NCBI GenBank assembly: GCA_019415925.1
Contig: DXYG01000004.1
Location: 1-32,669 of the forward strand
Reading direction: 5' to 3'
DNA length: 32,669 bases
DNA from: Clostridiales bacterium
GTDB taxonomy: Bacteria > Bacillota > Clostridia > Oscillospirales > Acutalibacteraceae
This document shows positions 1-7,997 of the stretch, piece after piece. The translations under genes and the position numbers were made by a program. Numbering within the stretch: position 1 is the first letter of the stretch; each line of letters begins with the position of its first letter. Under the pieces are notes generated by a model. It saw only the letters and a list, made by a program, of their open reading frames with translations. It did no database searches and was not told the origin of the DNA.

Positions 1-27
1 ATTGAAACACAAACGTTTCCTGTATTG

Positions 28-115
28 CCGTAGGGGGCGGCATCCTTGACGTCCCATTTCATAAATTGCAACGCAATTTATGAAATATGGCGAACACAGT
101 TCGCCGCTACAATCA
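28..115. repeat. GTAGGGG-type palindromic intergenic repeat, copy 1
   Basis: The block starts CCGTAGGGGGCGGC, passes through GACGTCCC and a long hairpin built on ATTTCATAAATTG/CAATTTATGAAAT, and ends with a GGCGAAC/GTTCGCC palindrome and CGCTAC. The same modules occur in reverse order at 2631-2716, and related ones at 17564-17623 and 25430-25480. The dispersal, internal palindromes and restriction to gaps between genes suggest a non-autonomous MITE- or REP-like family. No transposase is visible. Confidence 0.65.
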
Positions 116-208
116 TTAATTTTGCCCGTCGAGGCACTCGACAAATTATAGTTTAGCTTACTAAAAGGGAAAATCATATAATATTTTTAATTATCGTAAC
201 CATAAAAA

Positions 209-249
209 AATAATCGCCCAACTGCCTACCAAGCTAATGGACGATTATT
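209..249. terminator. Bidirectional terminator after truB
   Basis: Arms AATAATCG (209-216) and CGATTATT (242-249) pair. A T-run follows on both strands (TTTTTAT on plus, TTTTTTT on minus). On the minus strand it lies about 150 bp past the truB stop and probably ends the rimP-truB transcript. Confidence 0.65.
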
Positions 250-397
250 TTTATAATTTCCAATTTTTTAGGCTAACCGCTTTAAACGGTTTTCCCCGTA
301 ATCTTATTATATATATTCAAAATCATATGTCAATATACTAATTCAAGCAAAGTTCAGGCTTTGCTTTTTCTTTGTAAAAACTCTTCAAAGCACTATA

Positions 398-1297
398 CTA
401 AAACAACTTGTGTATTTTCAACAGGCGTTTTTCCAAATCAATAATTCCCAGACCGAGGAAGTTATTTTCCCTGTCTTTAACTCTGAAAATTTCGCCGTCT
501 TTTACGCAGAGCTTTTTCAGGTACGTTCTGTCAATATCGAGCGCACCGCCGTTTGAAAATCGCTTTGCCTGAGCGTCAGAAATGCTCACATAGCCAAGGC
601 TTTCAAAAAGGATTTCAACGCTCAAAAGCCTTTCTTCAAGCTTGCCGCTTTCACCAAGCTCCCTTGCCCTGTCAAGCGTTATGCAGTCCGAAATGTCAAA
701 GCCGCAGGCTGACGTTCTTCTAAGCGCCGTCATAACTGCGCCGACTCCGAGAGCTCTGCCGATATCGTCAATCAGCGTGCGGATATACGTTCCCTTTGAA
801 CAGGCAACCTTTAATTTTCCGCACTGCGTTTCTTCGTCAAAGCCTAGCAGTTCAAGGCTGTAGATTGTCACATTTCTGCTCTCACGCTCAACCTCTATCC
901 CCTGTCTTGCAAGGTCGTACAGCCGCTGTCCGTTCTTCTGAACAGCCGAGAACATAGGCGGTATCTGACTGATTTCTCCCGAAAATTCGGGAATTATGTT
1001 TAGAATGTCCTCACCTGTGACTGAGGACTTTTTTTCATTTGTAACCTCGCCCCATATGTCGAGCGTGTCGGTCGTAACGCCGAGCCTGAAATCTGCAACA
1101 TAGGTTTTGTCGTGATTTAAAATCAAATCCTGCGCCTTTGTCGCATTGCCCAAGAGCACAACAAGAACTCCCGTTGCGTTGGGGTCGAGCGTTCCCGTAT
1201 GACCGATTTTCTTCTGTCCTGCAAGCCTTCTTACTACCGCAACAACGTCAAAGGAAGTAAACTCCTGCGGCTTGTCAATTAACAATACGCCGTTCAT
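398..1297 (-). CDS. truB: tRNA pseudouridine(55) synthase TruB
   Basis: TruB converts U55 of the T-loop of elongator tRNAs to pseudouridine in the cytoplasm. The N-terminus GVLLIDKPQEFTSFDVV, the GHTGTLDPNATGVL motif with the catalytic aspartate at residue 38, and the later KGTYIRTL segment are family hallmarks; 299 aa is the usual length. The C-terminal ~70 residues fit the small PUA-like extension of bacterial TruB. The start ATG overlaps the stop of the upstream DHH gene by four bases (ATGA), so the two are translationally coupled. It is the last gene of the rimP-nusA-infB operon, a common position in Firmicutes. I see nothing abnormal in it. Confidence 0.95.
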   Translation of the reverse strand: MNGVLLIDKPQEFTSFDVVAVVRRLAGQKKIGHTGTLDPNATGVLVVLLGNATKAQDLILNHDKTYVADFRLGVTTDTLDIWGEVTNEKKSSVTGEDILNIIPEFSGEISQIPPMFSAVQKNGQRLYDLARQGIEVERESRNVTIYSLELLGFDEETQCGKLKVACSKGTYIRTLIDDIGRALGVGAVMTALRRTSACGFDISDCITLDRARELGESGKLEERLLSVEILFESLGYVSISDAQAKRFSNGGALDIDRTYLKKLCVKDGEIFRVKDRENNFLGLGIIDLEKRLLKIHKLF

Positions 1298-2232
1298 AGG
1301 AATTTTTCCGCCGCTCTAATAAGCTTGTTGCGCACCGTTTTGAGGTCGCCCTCGATTGTACAGCCTGCCGCCGCAGGGTGACCGCCGCCGCCGAACTGCG
1401 AGCAGAAGTCGGAAGCGTTGATGTTGCCGTTTGTGCGCACAGAAATTTTGAAAAATCCGCCTTCCTTTTCACGCATTGTAATGCCGATTAAAACGCCCTC
1501 AATCTGGCGTGGAATAGAGGCAAGCCCCTCCATTTCGTCGTCGCCTATGTTAAGGCTTTTCATCATATCAAGCGTTGTATAGATAATAGCGCATTTGCCG
1601 TCGGCGCAGTACTTTATTGTGTTGTAAACAGCGTGTTCAAGCTGGATTTTCTCCTTCGACTTGGTTTCAAACATAGCCTTGTTTATGTAGGCGGTGTCAC
1701 AGCCAAAATCCATTAGACTTGCCGCAACACGCATAGTTTCCGCCGTAGTGTTGGTGTATCTGAAACAGCCAGTATCGGTGGAAATTCCCGTATAAAGGCA
1801 GTTTGCAATTTCCCTTGTTATTCTCACGTTCATTCTCTGCAAAAGCTTGTAGATGATTTCGCAGTTCGCCGCCGCAAATTTATCCACGAATTTCGCCTTT
1901 GCGGTAAAGGTGTTTGAGCCGTGGTGGTCAATGCAAACGTCCACCTTGCCGACGTACTTGCCCATATTCGAGCCTAAAAGGCTGTCGGCGGCAACGTCGG
2001 TGCTGATTATTGTTTCAGCCTCAAAAATCTGCTGTTTAACGCCGTTGAGAAGATAGAGAAATTTTGACGGAACGTTTGTTGTGATTACCCTTGCATTCTT
2101 GCCGATTTGCTGGAGCGCCATACAGAGTGCAAAGCCGCTGCCGAGCGTGTCGCCGTCGGGATATGCGTGGGTAAGGATTTCGTAGTTGTCGTGAGCCTCA
2201 AGAAAACGGGCTATCTCATACAGATTCATCAT
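1294..2232 (-). CDS. nrnA: DHH/DHHA1 phosphoesterase, NrnA-like (nanoRNase / pAp phosphatase)
   Basis: Members of this family degrade 2-5 nt RNAs and often dephosphorylate pAp or cyclic-dinucleotide products. The metal-binding motif HAYPDGDTLGS near the N-terminus, the DHHGSNTF motif in the middle and the C-terminal DHHA1 signature FGGGGHPAAAG are all present. I place the start at 2232 (MMNLYEIARFL), preceded by GAGGAAGAAA; longer in-frame starts lie inside rbfA without a better ribosome binding site. The product is about 312 aa, normal for NrnA. The start overlaps the end of rbfA by about 17 bases and the stop overlaps the truB start, so the three are tightly coupled. NrnA rather than a c-di-AMP phosphodiesterase (GdpP) because no PAS or GGDEF domain is attached. 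Confidence 0.88.
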   Translation of the reverse strand: MMNLYEIARFLEAHDNYEILTHAYPDGDTLGSGFALCMALQQIGKNARVITTNVPSKFLYLLNGVKQQIFEAETIISTDVAADSLLGSNMGKYVGKVDVCIDHHGSNTFTAKAKFVDKFAAANCEIIYKLLQRMNVRITREIANCLYTGISTDTGCFRYTNTTAETMRVAASLMDFGCDTAYINKAMFETKSKEKIQLEHAVYNTIKYCADGKCAIIYTTLDMMKSLNIGDDEMEGLASIPRQIEGVLIGITMREKEGGFFKISVRTNGNINASDFCSQFGGGGHPAAAGCTIEGDLKTVRNKLIRAAEKFL

Positions 2233-2593
2233 TTTCTTCCTCATCCTGCGCAACATCAAGGTCGTTTAAAATACGGCTGATGTGTGCGCTGTACTCAATG
2301 CTGTCGGTGGCGTTGAAAATCAGCTCGGGCACGTGGCGGAGCTTGAGTCTGTGACCAAGCTCTCTGCGGATAAATCCCGACGCCGATTTAAGTCCCTTTA
2401 CGGCTTCCTTTGCTCTGTCGAGTCCCTCGATTGCGCTTATCTGCACCGTGCAGTAGGAGAGGTCGTTTGTAACCTCAACCCTGACGATTGACACAAAAGC
2501 CTGCGAAACACGAGGGTCCTTAAGCTCACGGAAAATCGCCGTAAGCTCACGCTTTATATCTTCGGTTGTTCTTTCTATTCTGTGACTTGCCAT
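2216..2593 (-). CDS. rbfA: 30S ribosome-binding factor RbfA
   Basis: RbfA binds the immature 30S subunit and helps process the 5' end of 16S rRNA. The protein has the expected opening MASHRIERTTEDIKREL, the DPRVSQAFVSIVRVEVT segment and the KLRHVPELIFNATDSIEY segment of its KH-like fold, with an acidic tail. I choose 2593 because AGGTGATG lies seven bases upstream; an in-frame GTG/ATG at 2614 has no better signal. It lies between infB and nrnA, the standard order. The 205-bp gap to infB is unusually long for this operon because palindromic repeats lie in it. Confidence 0.93.
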   Translation of the reverse strand: MASHRIERTTEDIKRELTAIFRELKDPRVSQAFVSIVRVEVTNDLSYCTVQISAIEGLDRAKEAVKGLKSASGFIRRELGHRLKLRHVPELIFNATDSIEYSAHISRILNDLDVAQDEEENDESV

Positions 2594-2630
2594 TATTTCA
2601 TCACCTACTACCATTCCCTGCTTTTGATTT

Positions 2631-2776
2631 ATTGTAGCGGCGAACTGTGTTCGCCATAATGCATAAATTGTTTCACAATTTATGCATAGGGACGTCAGGG
2701 ATGCCGTCCCCTACGGATATAGAGGAAACGTATAGTTTTAATTCCGTAGGGGCGACCCTGTGTGGTCGCCCGAAAC
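2631..2776. repeat. Two palindromic repeats inside the operon (infB/rbfA gap)
   Basis: Block 2631-2716 is the reverse-oriented relative of 28-115 (GTAGCGGCGAAC, a GCATAAATTG hairpin, GACGTC, CCCCTACGG). Block 2744-2776 is a CCGTAGGGGCGACC/GGTCGCCC hairpin also found at 17790-17823 and 28630-28662. Both would be transcribed within the rimP-truB mRNA and could form stable hairpins ahead of rbfA. They interrupt no coding sequence. Confidence 0.65.
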
Positions 2777-2798
2777 GTTACCAATATATGACTGTAAA

Positions 2799-5171
2799 TT
2801 AATCACGATACTCTTCTATTGTATAAACCTCGAACATATCGCCCTCTTTGAGGTCGTTGAACTTTTCAAGTCCGATACCGCACTCGTAGCCCTCGCTTAC
2901 CTCTTTTACGGCGTCCTTGAATCTCTGGAGCGAGCCGATAGTATCCTCGGCAATTACAATGCCGTCACGGATAACTCTTACGCCGCCGCCACGCTGAATT
3001 TTACCGCTCTTGACGTATGAGCCTGCGATTGTGCCGACCGACTTAATCTTGATGACGTTGCGGCACTCAGCCATACCGAGTACAACCTCTCTTGTCTTGG
3101 GAGCAAGCATACCCTTCATAGCCGTTTCAATCTCATTTATGCAGTCGTAGATAATGCTGTAGAGTCGCATATCAATTCCCGAACGCTCTGCGTTTTCTGC
3201 GGCTACGGAATCGGGACGAACGTTAAAGCCTACGATAATTGCGTTTGAAGCCTCTGCAAGCATAACGTCTGACTCGTTGATTGCGCCTACTGCGCCGTGA
3301 ATTACGTTTACTCTTACTTCCTCGTTCGAGAGCTTTTCAAGCGACTGCTTAACAGCCTCAACAGAGCCCTGAACGTCTGCCTTTACGATAATCTGAAGCT
3401 CCTTAACCTCGCCGAGCTTCATCTGGTCAAAGAGGTTATCAAGCGTAACCTTGGTCTGCGCATTGAAGATTTCCTCTTTCTTTGCAGCCTTTCTCTGGTC
3501 AACAAGAGTTCTTGCAAGACGTTCATCTGATACTGCGTCGAAAATATCGCCGCCAACAGGCACTTCGTCAAGTCCCGTAATCTCAACAGGAACGGACGGA
3601 CCTGCCTCCTGAACTCTTTCGCCCTTGTCGTTTGTCATAACTCTTACTCTGCCCACGCAGGTACCTGCAATGATTGTGTCGCCCTTATGGAGCGTACCGT
3701 TCTGAACAAGCACTGTTGCAACAGGGCCTCTGCCCTTGTCAAGACGAGCCTCAATTACAGTACCCTTTGCGGCTCTGTCGGGGTTAGCCTTAAGCTCCTT
3801 CATCTCGGCAACGAGGAGCACCATTTCGAGCAAATCGTTAAGACCTTCCTTTGTCTTTGCAGAAACGGGAATACACGGTGTGTCGCCGCCCCATTCTTCG
3901 GGAATAAGCTCGTGTTCTGTGAGCTGCTGTTTTACTGCCTCCGGATTTGCGCCCGGCTTATCCATTTTGTTGATTGCAACGATTACGGAAACGCCTGCCG
4001 CCTTTGCGTGGTGGATAGCCTCAACAGTCTGGGGCATAATTCCGTCGTCAGCCGCAACAACGAGGATTGCGATATCCGTTACCTGCGCACCTCTTGCACG
4101 CATTGTTGTAAATGCTTCGTGTCCGGGTGTGTCGAGGAATGTAATCGGCTTGCCGTCAATCATTACTCTGTACGCACCGATGTGCTGTGTGATACCGCCA
4201 GCTTCGCCTGCGGTTACGTTTGCGTGACGTATAGCGTCGAGAATTGAGGTTTTACCGTGGTCAACGTGTCCCATAACTACAACTACGGGAGCTCTGCCAA
4301 CGAGATTTGCATCGTCGTCCTCGCTGTCGTCGATAATTCTCTCCTCGATTGTAACAACAACCTCTTTTTCAACCTTTGCGTGGAATTCCATTGCAATAAG
4401 TGAGGCTGTATCAAAGTCGATTGTGTCGGTAGCAGTTACCATTGAGCCCATAAGGAACGCCTTTTTAACAACCTCGGCTACAGTAGCCTTGAGTCTTGAG
4501 GCAAGCTCGGAAACAACGATTTCATCGGGAATCTGAACGGTAATAGGCTTTTGCTTACGCTCAAGCGCAATACGCTTCAGGCGCTCTGCCTCTGTTTCTT
4601 TCTTGCCCTGACGTCTGCCCTTCTGCTTTTGTGAACGGTTTGAAAACTTCTGCTTTTTAACCGTATTGTCTGTGCTCCTCATCTTGGAGCTGTCGTTTGC
4701 CATATCGTCGTACTTTGAGTTGTAACGCTCAACGTCTACGTTTGTAGCACGGGTATCGATAACTCTGCGCTTGCGGGTAGATGTTTCTTCCTCGCTCTTA
4801 ATCTCGATATCCTTAGGAGCATTTTCCTTTTTGTCAGCCTTGGGTTTATTATCTGCCTTTTCTGCCCTTTTATCAGTCTTAGGCTTGTTTTTATTTTCGC
4901 TCTTATTTTCGGTTTTCTTCTCCTCTTTGGGAGCTTCAGCCTGCTTTTCGGGTGCTTCTTCAAGCTTTTTGTTGCGTGTTGCAAAGTAAGCGTCAAAGCT
5001 TTCAACGCTGTTTTCCTTTGTGATGACGTCAAAAATCACGTCAAGCTCGCTTTCTTCAAGAGAAGTCATAGTCTTTTTTATAACACCGCAGTGCTTTTCG
5101 AGAATCTCGATAATCTTCTTATTGGGAACCCCAAAATCATTCGCTGCGTCCTTAACCTTATATTTTATCAT
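2799..5171 (-). CDS. infB: Translation initiation factor IF-2
   Basis: IF-2 is the GTPase that brings fMet-tRNA to the 30S subunit and promotes subunit joining. From the start MIKYKVKDAANDFGV the protein is about 790 aa: an N-terminal IF2_N-like helix region, a long lysine/glutamate-rich linker (about residues 60-230), then the G domain with GHVDHGKT (about residue 300), DTPGHEAF and NKMD, followed by domains II-IV. The start at 5171 is set by a perfect GGAGGAG eight bases upstream; a longer reading frame to 5276 runs into ylxQ and lacks a signal. The start overlaps the end of ylxQ by 14 bases. Context nusA-rnpM-ylxQ-infB is canonical for Firmicutes. Confidence 0.97.
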   Translation of the reverse strand: MIKYKVKDAANDFGVPNKKIIEILEKHCGVIKKTMTSLEESELDVIFDVITKENSVESFDAYFATRNKKLEEAPEKQAEAPKEEKKTENKSENKNKPKTDKRAEKADNKPKADKKENAPKDIEIKSEEETSTRKRRVIDTRATNVDVERYNSKYDDMANDSSKMRSTDNTVKKQKFSNRSQKQKGRRQGKKETEAERLKRIALERKQKPITVQIPDEIVVSELASRLKATVAEVVKKAFLMGSMVTATDTIDFDTASLIAMEFHAKVEKEVVVTIEERIIDDSEDDDANLVGRAPVVVVMGHVDHGKTSILDAIRHANVTAGEAGGITQHIGAYRVMIDGKPITFLDTPGHEAFTTMRARGAQVTDIAILVVAADDGIMPQTVEAIHHAKAAGVSVIVAINKMDKPGANPEAVKQQLTEHELIPEEWGGDTPCIPVSAKTKEGLNDLLEMVLLVAEMKELKANPDRAAKGTVIEARLDKGRGPVATVLVQNGTLHKGDTIIAGTCVGRVRVMTNDKGERVQEAGPSVPVEITGLDEVPVGGDIFDAVSDERLARTLVDQRKAAKKEEIFNAQTKVTLDNLFDQMKLGEVKELQIIVKADVQGSVEAVKQSLEKLSNEEVRVNVIHGAVGAINESDVMLAEASNAIIVGFNVRPDSVAAENAERSGIDMRLYSIIYDCINEIETAMKGMLAPKTREVVLGMAECRNVIKIKSVGTIAGSYVKSGKIQRGGGVRVIRDGIVIAEDTIGSLQRFKDAVKEVSEGYECGIGLEKFNDLKEGDMFEVYTIEEYRD

Positions 5172-5496
5172 ATAATTCTCCTCCCTGTTCGTTTTCATCT
5201 TTAATGAGCTGTGAAAGCTTTTCGGCAAAGCCCTTATCCTCCACCGAAAGCACTCCGCACAGCTTGCCGAGTGCAAAGCTTAATTCATCTTTGCTTCTGT
5301 TTATGCAAAATGCCTTGATATTGCCTGAATGTGCCGCTGTGAGCACGGGTTTAATGCTGTTTTTTGAAAAGTCGCTTGCAAAAATCACTATTTTTGACTT
5401 GCCCTTGTTAATCGACTCGATTGTCGGGTCGGCACCGATTACGAGCTTTCCCGCTCGTCTGCAAAGACCGAGAAGCGATAAAATTCTGTCGTTCAT
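5158..5496 (-). CDS. ylxQ: L7Ae/L30e-family RNA-binding protein YlxQ
   Basis: A small K-turn RNA-binding protein of the L7Ae/L30e/Gadd45 fold, found between rnpM and infB in most Firmicutes. The LGLCRRAGKLVIGAD opening and the IFASDFSKNS segment match the family. I use the ATG at 5496, preceded by AGAGGTG; an in-frame GTG nine bases upstream would leave the ribosome binding site too close. Length about 112 aa is usual. The stop overlaps the infB start, giving coupling. Its cellular role is not well defined in the family; K-turn RNA binding is inferred. Confidence 0.85.
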   Translation of the reverse strand: MNDRILSLLGLCRRAGKLVIGADPTIESINKGKSKIVIFASDFSKNSIKPVLTAAHSGNIKAFCINRSKDELSFALGKLCGVLSVEDKGFAEKLSQLIKDENEQGGELYDKI

Positions 5497-5508
5497 TTCA
5501 GCCACCTC

Positions 5509-5811
5509 TTAATCTTCCGATGCGTTTTCAAGCTCTGCGCTCATCTGCTCGTAAACATCCTCGGGGATTTTACAGCTTAAGGAGCGTTCAAACCTTCGAG
5601 CCTTTCGTGCCTTTTCAAAGCAGTCTGTGTTTTTGCAGACATACGCTCCCCTGCCGGGCTTTCTGCCTGTCAAATCAAGCGAAATTTCTCCACCCGAAAC
5701 GACGTTGCCGTTTTCATCTTTCTTTTCGGGGGCTTTGACAACCCGGATAAGCTCACGCTTTTCCTTCATCTCACCGCACCCGGTACATTTTCTTAAAGGA
5801 ACTTTTTTCAT
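5509..5811 (-). CDS. rnpM: YlxR-family RNase P modulator RnpM
   Basis: A YlxR (DUF448) protein; in Bacillus subtilis this family binds RNase P RNA and modulates its activity. The opening RKCTGCGEMKEKRELIRVV and the GRKPGRGAYVC motif define the family. At 100 aa it is slightly long because of an insertion (about residues 28-45) and an acidic tail. The ATG at 5811 has GAGGTAAAG upstream. It starts 195 bp after nusA, a gap containing the 28-bp inverted repeat at 5861-5937, and is followed twelve bases later by ylxQ. Confidence 0.88.
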   Translation of the reverse strand: MKKVPLRKCTGCGEMKEKRELIRVVKAPEKKDENGNVVSGGEISLDLTGRKPGRGAYVCKNTDCFEKARKARRFERSLSCKIPEDVYEQMSAELENASED

Positions 5812-5860
5812 ACTTTACCTCGAGGATACGTTGTTAGTTCACAAACCAAATTAATACATC

Positions 5861-5937
5861 GTAGGGAACGACCCCTGTGTCGTTCCTAACAGAAATTCAG
5901 CTAACCTTATAGGAACGACACAGGGGTCGTTCCCTAC
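5861..5937. repeat. 28-bp perfect inverted repeat between nusA and rnpM
   Basis: Arms 5861-5888 and 5910-5937 are perfect reverse complements over 28 bp (GTAGGGAACGACCCC at the outer end), separated by 21 bases. Each arm also contains GGAACGAC/GTCGTTCC and could fold on itself. The same arms, base for base, occur at 28531-28608 around a different loop. This suggests a mobile or copied palindromic element sitting inside an essential operon without breaking a gene. Confidence 0.8.
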
Positions 5938-6006
5938 ATTAATTATTTTTTCAAAAACGGCACTATGAATAAAACATACGATTGCTAAATTAATTCCGAA
6001 TTAATA

Positions 6007-7116
6007 TCACTCTTCTGCTGTTTCTTCTGTTTCGGAAGCGACTGTTTCGTCATCCTCGTCCTCGCCGTAGAAACCGCTTTCGGGACGAATGTCAATTCTC
6101 CAACCTGTAAGTCTTGCGGCAAGTCTTGCGTTCTGACCCTTGTTGCCGATTGCAAGCGAAAGCTGACCGTCGGGCACTGTTGCCTTGCAGCTCTTTGACT
6201 CCTCGTCAACGATTTCAACCTTGCATACACTTGCAGGTGAAAGCGCCGCTGAAATGTACTTTTCAGGTTCGTCGCTGTATTCGATAATGTCGATTTTCTC
6301 GCCGCCGAGCTCCTCGACAATGCTGTTTACTCTCGCACCCTTTGCACCGATGCATGCACCGATTGCGTCAACGTCGGGATTGTTGCTTGAAACAGCCATC
6401 TTTGTACGGGAGCCTGCCTCACGGGAGATAGACTTGATTTCAACAATTCCGTCAAAAATTTCGGGAACCTGCTGTTCAAACATACGCTTTACAAATCCGG
6501 GGTGAGTTCTTGAAATTATAGCGTGAGGACCTCTTTCGTTGTCCTTTACGTCTGCGATATAAACCTTTATATGGTCGCCCTCTTTAAGCTCGCCGCAGCC
6601 AATCTGCTCACTCTTGGGAAGCATAGCCTCGGCCTTGCCGATTTTAATTGTTGCAATGCCGCTTTTGGGGTCGATTCTCTCAACCTGTGCAGTAACGATT
6701 TCGCCGAGCTTGCTCTGGAACTCAATAAGAGTCTGTCCCTTTTCGCCTGCACGGATTCCCTGACGGATTACGTTTCTTGCGGCTGAAACTGCGATTCTGC
6801 CGAGCTTTTTGGGGTCAAGCGGAATCTGAGCCTCGTCGCCGATGCTGTAAATTTTTCTCTTGTTGATTTTCTCGGCGTCCTCTCTTGTGATTTCAAAGTC
6901 GGGGTCGAGCACCTCATCAACAACGGTTTTAACAAGCTTTACGTCAAATGTGTTCTTTTCGGGAACAATGTTGAACACAACGTTTTCGTTGCCGCCGTAG
7001 TAGTTTTTGCAGGCGATAACGATAGCCTTTTCAATCTGCTGAAGCATATAATCCATCGGAATATCCTTTTCCTTTTCAAACATTCTCAATGCTTCAAATA
7101 ATTCCTTGTTAGTCAT
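6007..7116 (-). CDS. nusA: Transcription termination/antitermination factor NusA
   Basis: NusA binds RNA polymerase and nascent RNA to control pausing, termination and antitermination. The protein has the N-terminal polymerase-binding domain (MTNKELFEALRMFEKEK), an S1 domain (about residues 130-200, with GEIVTAQVERIDPKSG), and two KH domains with the ACIGAKGARVNSIVEEL and LAIGNKGQNARLAARLTGW loops. It ends in a short acidic tail and lacks the C-terminal AR repeats of enterobacterial NusA, as expected in Firmicutes. I prefer 7116; an ATG at 7128 has its AAAAGG directly abutting the codon. Downstream of rimP in the usual order. Confidence 0.95.
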   Translation of the reverse strand: MTNKELFEALRMFEKEKDIPMDYMLQQIEKAIVIACKNYYGGNENVVFNIVPEKNTFDVKLVKTVVDEVLDPDFEITREDAEKINKRKIYSIGDEAQIPLDPKKLGRIAVSAARNVIRQGIRAGEKGQTLIEFQSKLGEIVTAQVERIDPKSGIATIKIGKAEAMLPKSEQIGCGELKEGDHIKVYIADVKDNERGPHAIISRTHPGFVKRMFEQQVPEIFDGIVEIKSISREAGSRTKMAVSSNNPDVDAIGACIGAKGARVNSIVEELGGEKIDIIEYSDEPEKYISAALSPASVCKVEIVDEESKSCKATVPDGQLSLAIGNKGQNARLAARLTGWRIDIRPESGFYGEDEDDETVASETEETAEE

Positions 7117-7154
7117 TTTTCCAATCATCCTTTTCTAATAATATTATCAGCTTT

Positions 7155-7634
7155 TCAGTCAAAATCGTCAAGCTTAATCCAAGCGGCGTCCTTTTTGCTT
7201 ATTGTAACCTCGTTTTCGCCGCTGTGGTCGGAAATCGTAACCATTCCGTCGTCGTAGCCCTTTAATACGCCGCAGAAGTCCTTGCCTATTCCCTCAATCG
7301 GACGGCGCATTTTTACCATAATGTCAGCGCCGATGAACTGCATAAAATGCTCGTCACGAACAAGCTCACGCTCAATTCCGGGTGAGCAGACCTCAAGGCA
7401 GTAAGCGTTTTCAATGGGGTCAAGCTCGTCAAGCGGAGTGTTGATTGCACGTGAAACCTTTTCGCAGTCCGTAATATCAACGCCGCCTTCCTTGTCAATG
7501 AAGATTCGCAGATACCGGTCTGCACCCTCTTTTACATAGCGAACGTCCCAGAGTGAAAGACCGAATTCCTTTACGATAGGCTCGCAAAGCTCCCAGACCT
7601 TTGAAACGGTAACGCCGCCCTTGCTTTTAGCCAT
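7155..7634 (-). CDS. rimP: Ribosome maturation factor RimP
   Basis: RimP assists 30S assembly, especially the head region. Family motifs include the SLWDVRYVKEGADRYLRIFID segment, DITDCEKVSRAI, and YCLEVCSPGIERELVRDEHF. Length 159 aa is normal. The ATG at 7634 has GGGAGGTATT just upstream. It is the first gene of the operon, about 70 bases from the predicted transcription start, with a hairpin leader (7661-7689). Confidence 0.94.
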   Translation of the reverse strand: MAKSKGGVTVSKVWELCEPIVKEFGLSLWDVRYVKEGADRYLRIFIDKEGGVDITDCEKVSRAINTPLDELDPIENAYCLEVCSPGIERELVRDEHFMQFIGADIMVKMRRPIEGIGKDFCGVLKGYDDGMVTISDHSGENEVTISKKDAAWIKLDDFD

Positions 7635-7660
7635 ACAATACCTCCCGATTTACAAAATAC

Positions 7661-7689
7661 AAAGGAGCGGGTTTGTTGCCCACTCCTTT
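7661..7689 (-). promoter_or_regulatory. Leader hairpin of the rimP operon
   Basis: On the minus strand, arms AAAGGAGTGGG and CCCGCTCCTTT pair with one mismatch around a short loop, followed by the T-rich GTATTTTGT. It lies between the predicted start site near 7706 and the rimP ribosome binding site, so it could be an attenuator or an mRNA-stabilising structure. I cannot assign a ligand or protein. Confidence 0.4.
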
Positions 7690-7712
7690 ACTTTAAGATA
7701 TTTAACATTATG

Positions 7713-7741
7713 ATTATAGCACTGTTCTTCGCAATAATCAA
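7713..7741 (-). promoter_or_regulatory. Predicted sigma-A promoter of the rimP-truB operon
   Basis: On the minus strand, TTGATT (7736-7741) and TATAAT (7713-7718) are separated by exactly 17 bases. Transcription would start near 7706, about 72 bases before rimP. Confidence 0.7.
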
Positions 7742-7821
7742 GTGTTTTTTAATTATTTTTGAAATTTACAGCTTATAAATCTGAAATTCTAAAAAAATTT
7801 TTCATTTTTTTCAAAAAACAT

Positions 7822-7850
7822 TTGAAATTGTCGGATATATGTGGTATGAT
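7822..7850 (+). promoter_or_regulatory. Predicted promoter of tRNA-Thr
   Basis: TTGAAA (7822-7827) and TATGAT (7845-7850) are 17 bases apart. Transcription would begin near 7857. A GTCTGCA/TGCAGAC hairpin (7864-7879) precedes the mature tRNA and may be part of the 5' leader removed by RNase P. Confidence 0.65.
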
Positions 7851-7896
7851 ATTAAAAGACGTTGTCTGCAAGTGCAGACGAGCGAAAAAAGAATAT

Positions 7897-7972
7897 GCTG
7901 ATATAGCTCAGTAGGCAGAGTGCGTCCTTGGTAAGGACGAGGTCACGGGTTCGAATCCCGTTATCAGCTCCA
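7897..7972 (+). tRNA. tRNA-Thr (anticodon GGT)
   Basis: Seven-base acceptor stem GCTGATA (7897-7903) pairs with TATCAGC (7962-7968), with U as discriminator and an encoded CCA (7970-7972). The anticodon stem CGTCC/GGACG encloses the loop TTGGTAA, so the anticodon is GGU (Thr). The T-arm has the GTTCGAATC loop. The last 45 bases double as the attachment site of the integrated element and are repeated at 16200-16244, so the gene stays intact after insertion. Confidence 0.95.
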
Positions 7973-7973
7973 A
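7928..7973. repeat. attL core (tRNA-Thr 3' end)
   Basis: This 46-base stretch starts in the anticodon loop (TTGGTAAGGACG) and runs one base beyond CCA. It is identical to 16200-16245. Bases diverge immediately outside it, which defines the recombination core. Confidence 0.9.
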
Positions 7974-7997
7974 CATAAAAACCGCATTGGAAAGCCG
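7974..7997. repeat. Left copy of a subterminal direct repeat
   Basis: CATAAAAACCGCATT followed by GGAAAGCC lies directly inside attL; a copy with one mismatch lies at 16134-16157, about 43 bp inside attR. The position at both ends suggests an integrase or excisionase binding site, or an ancient duplication of the end. Confidence 0.6.

Larger units (their letters stand above)
1..397. other. Intergenic region downstream of truB
   Basis: I see no gene here. The stretch holds a GTAGGGG-type palindromic repeat (28-115), a short AT-rich repeat (about 121-195) whose near copy lies at 25527-25577, a bidirectional terminator (209-249), a small inverted repeat AACCG/CGGTT near 275-291, and a hairpin AAGCAAAG/CTTTGCTT at 345-366 followed by T-rich sequence on the plus strand. 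On the minus strand this is the 3' end of the truB operon. Confidence 0.7.

Noticed and set aside
345..374. Plus-strand terminator AAGCAAAG/CTTTGCTT before truB
   Set aside because: The T-run is on the plus strand, but no plus-strand gene lies upstream; kept only as a hairpin in the intergenic entry.
3687..4247. Long open frame on the plus strand within infB
   Set aside because: It is antisense to the conserved G domain of IF-2, has no ribosome binding site and cysteine-rich low-complexity composition.
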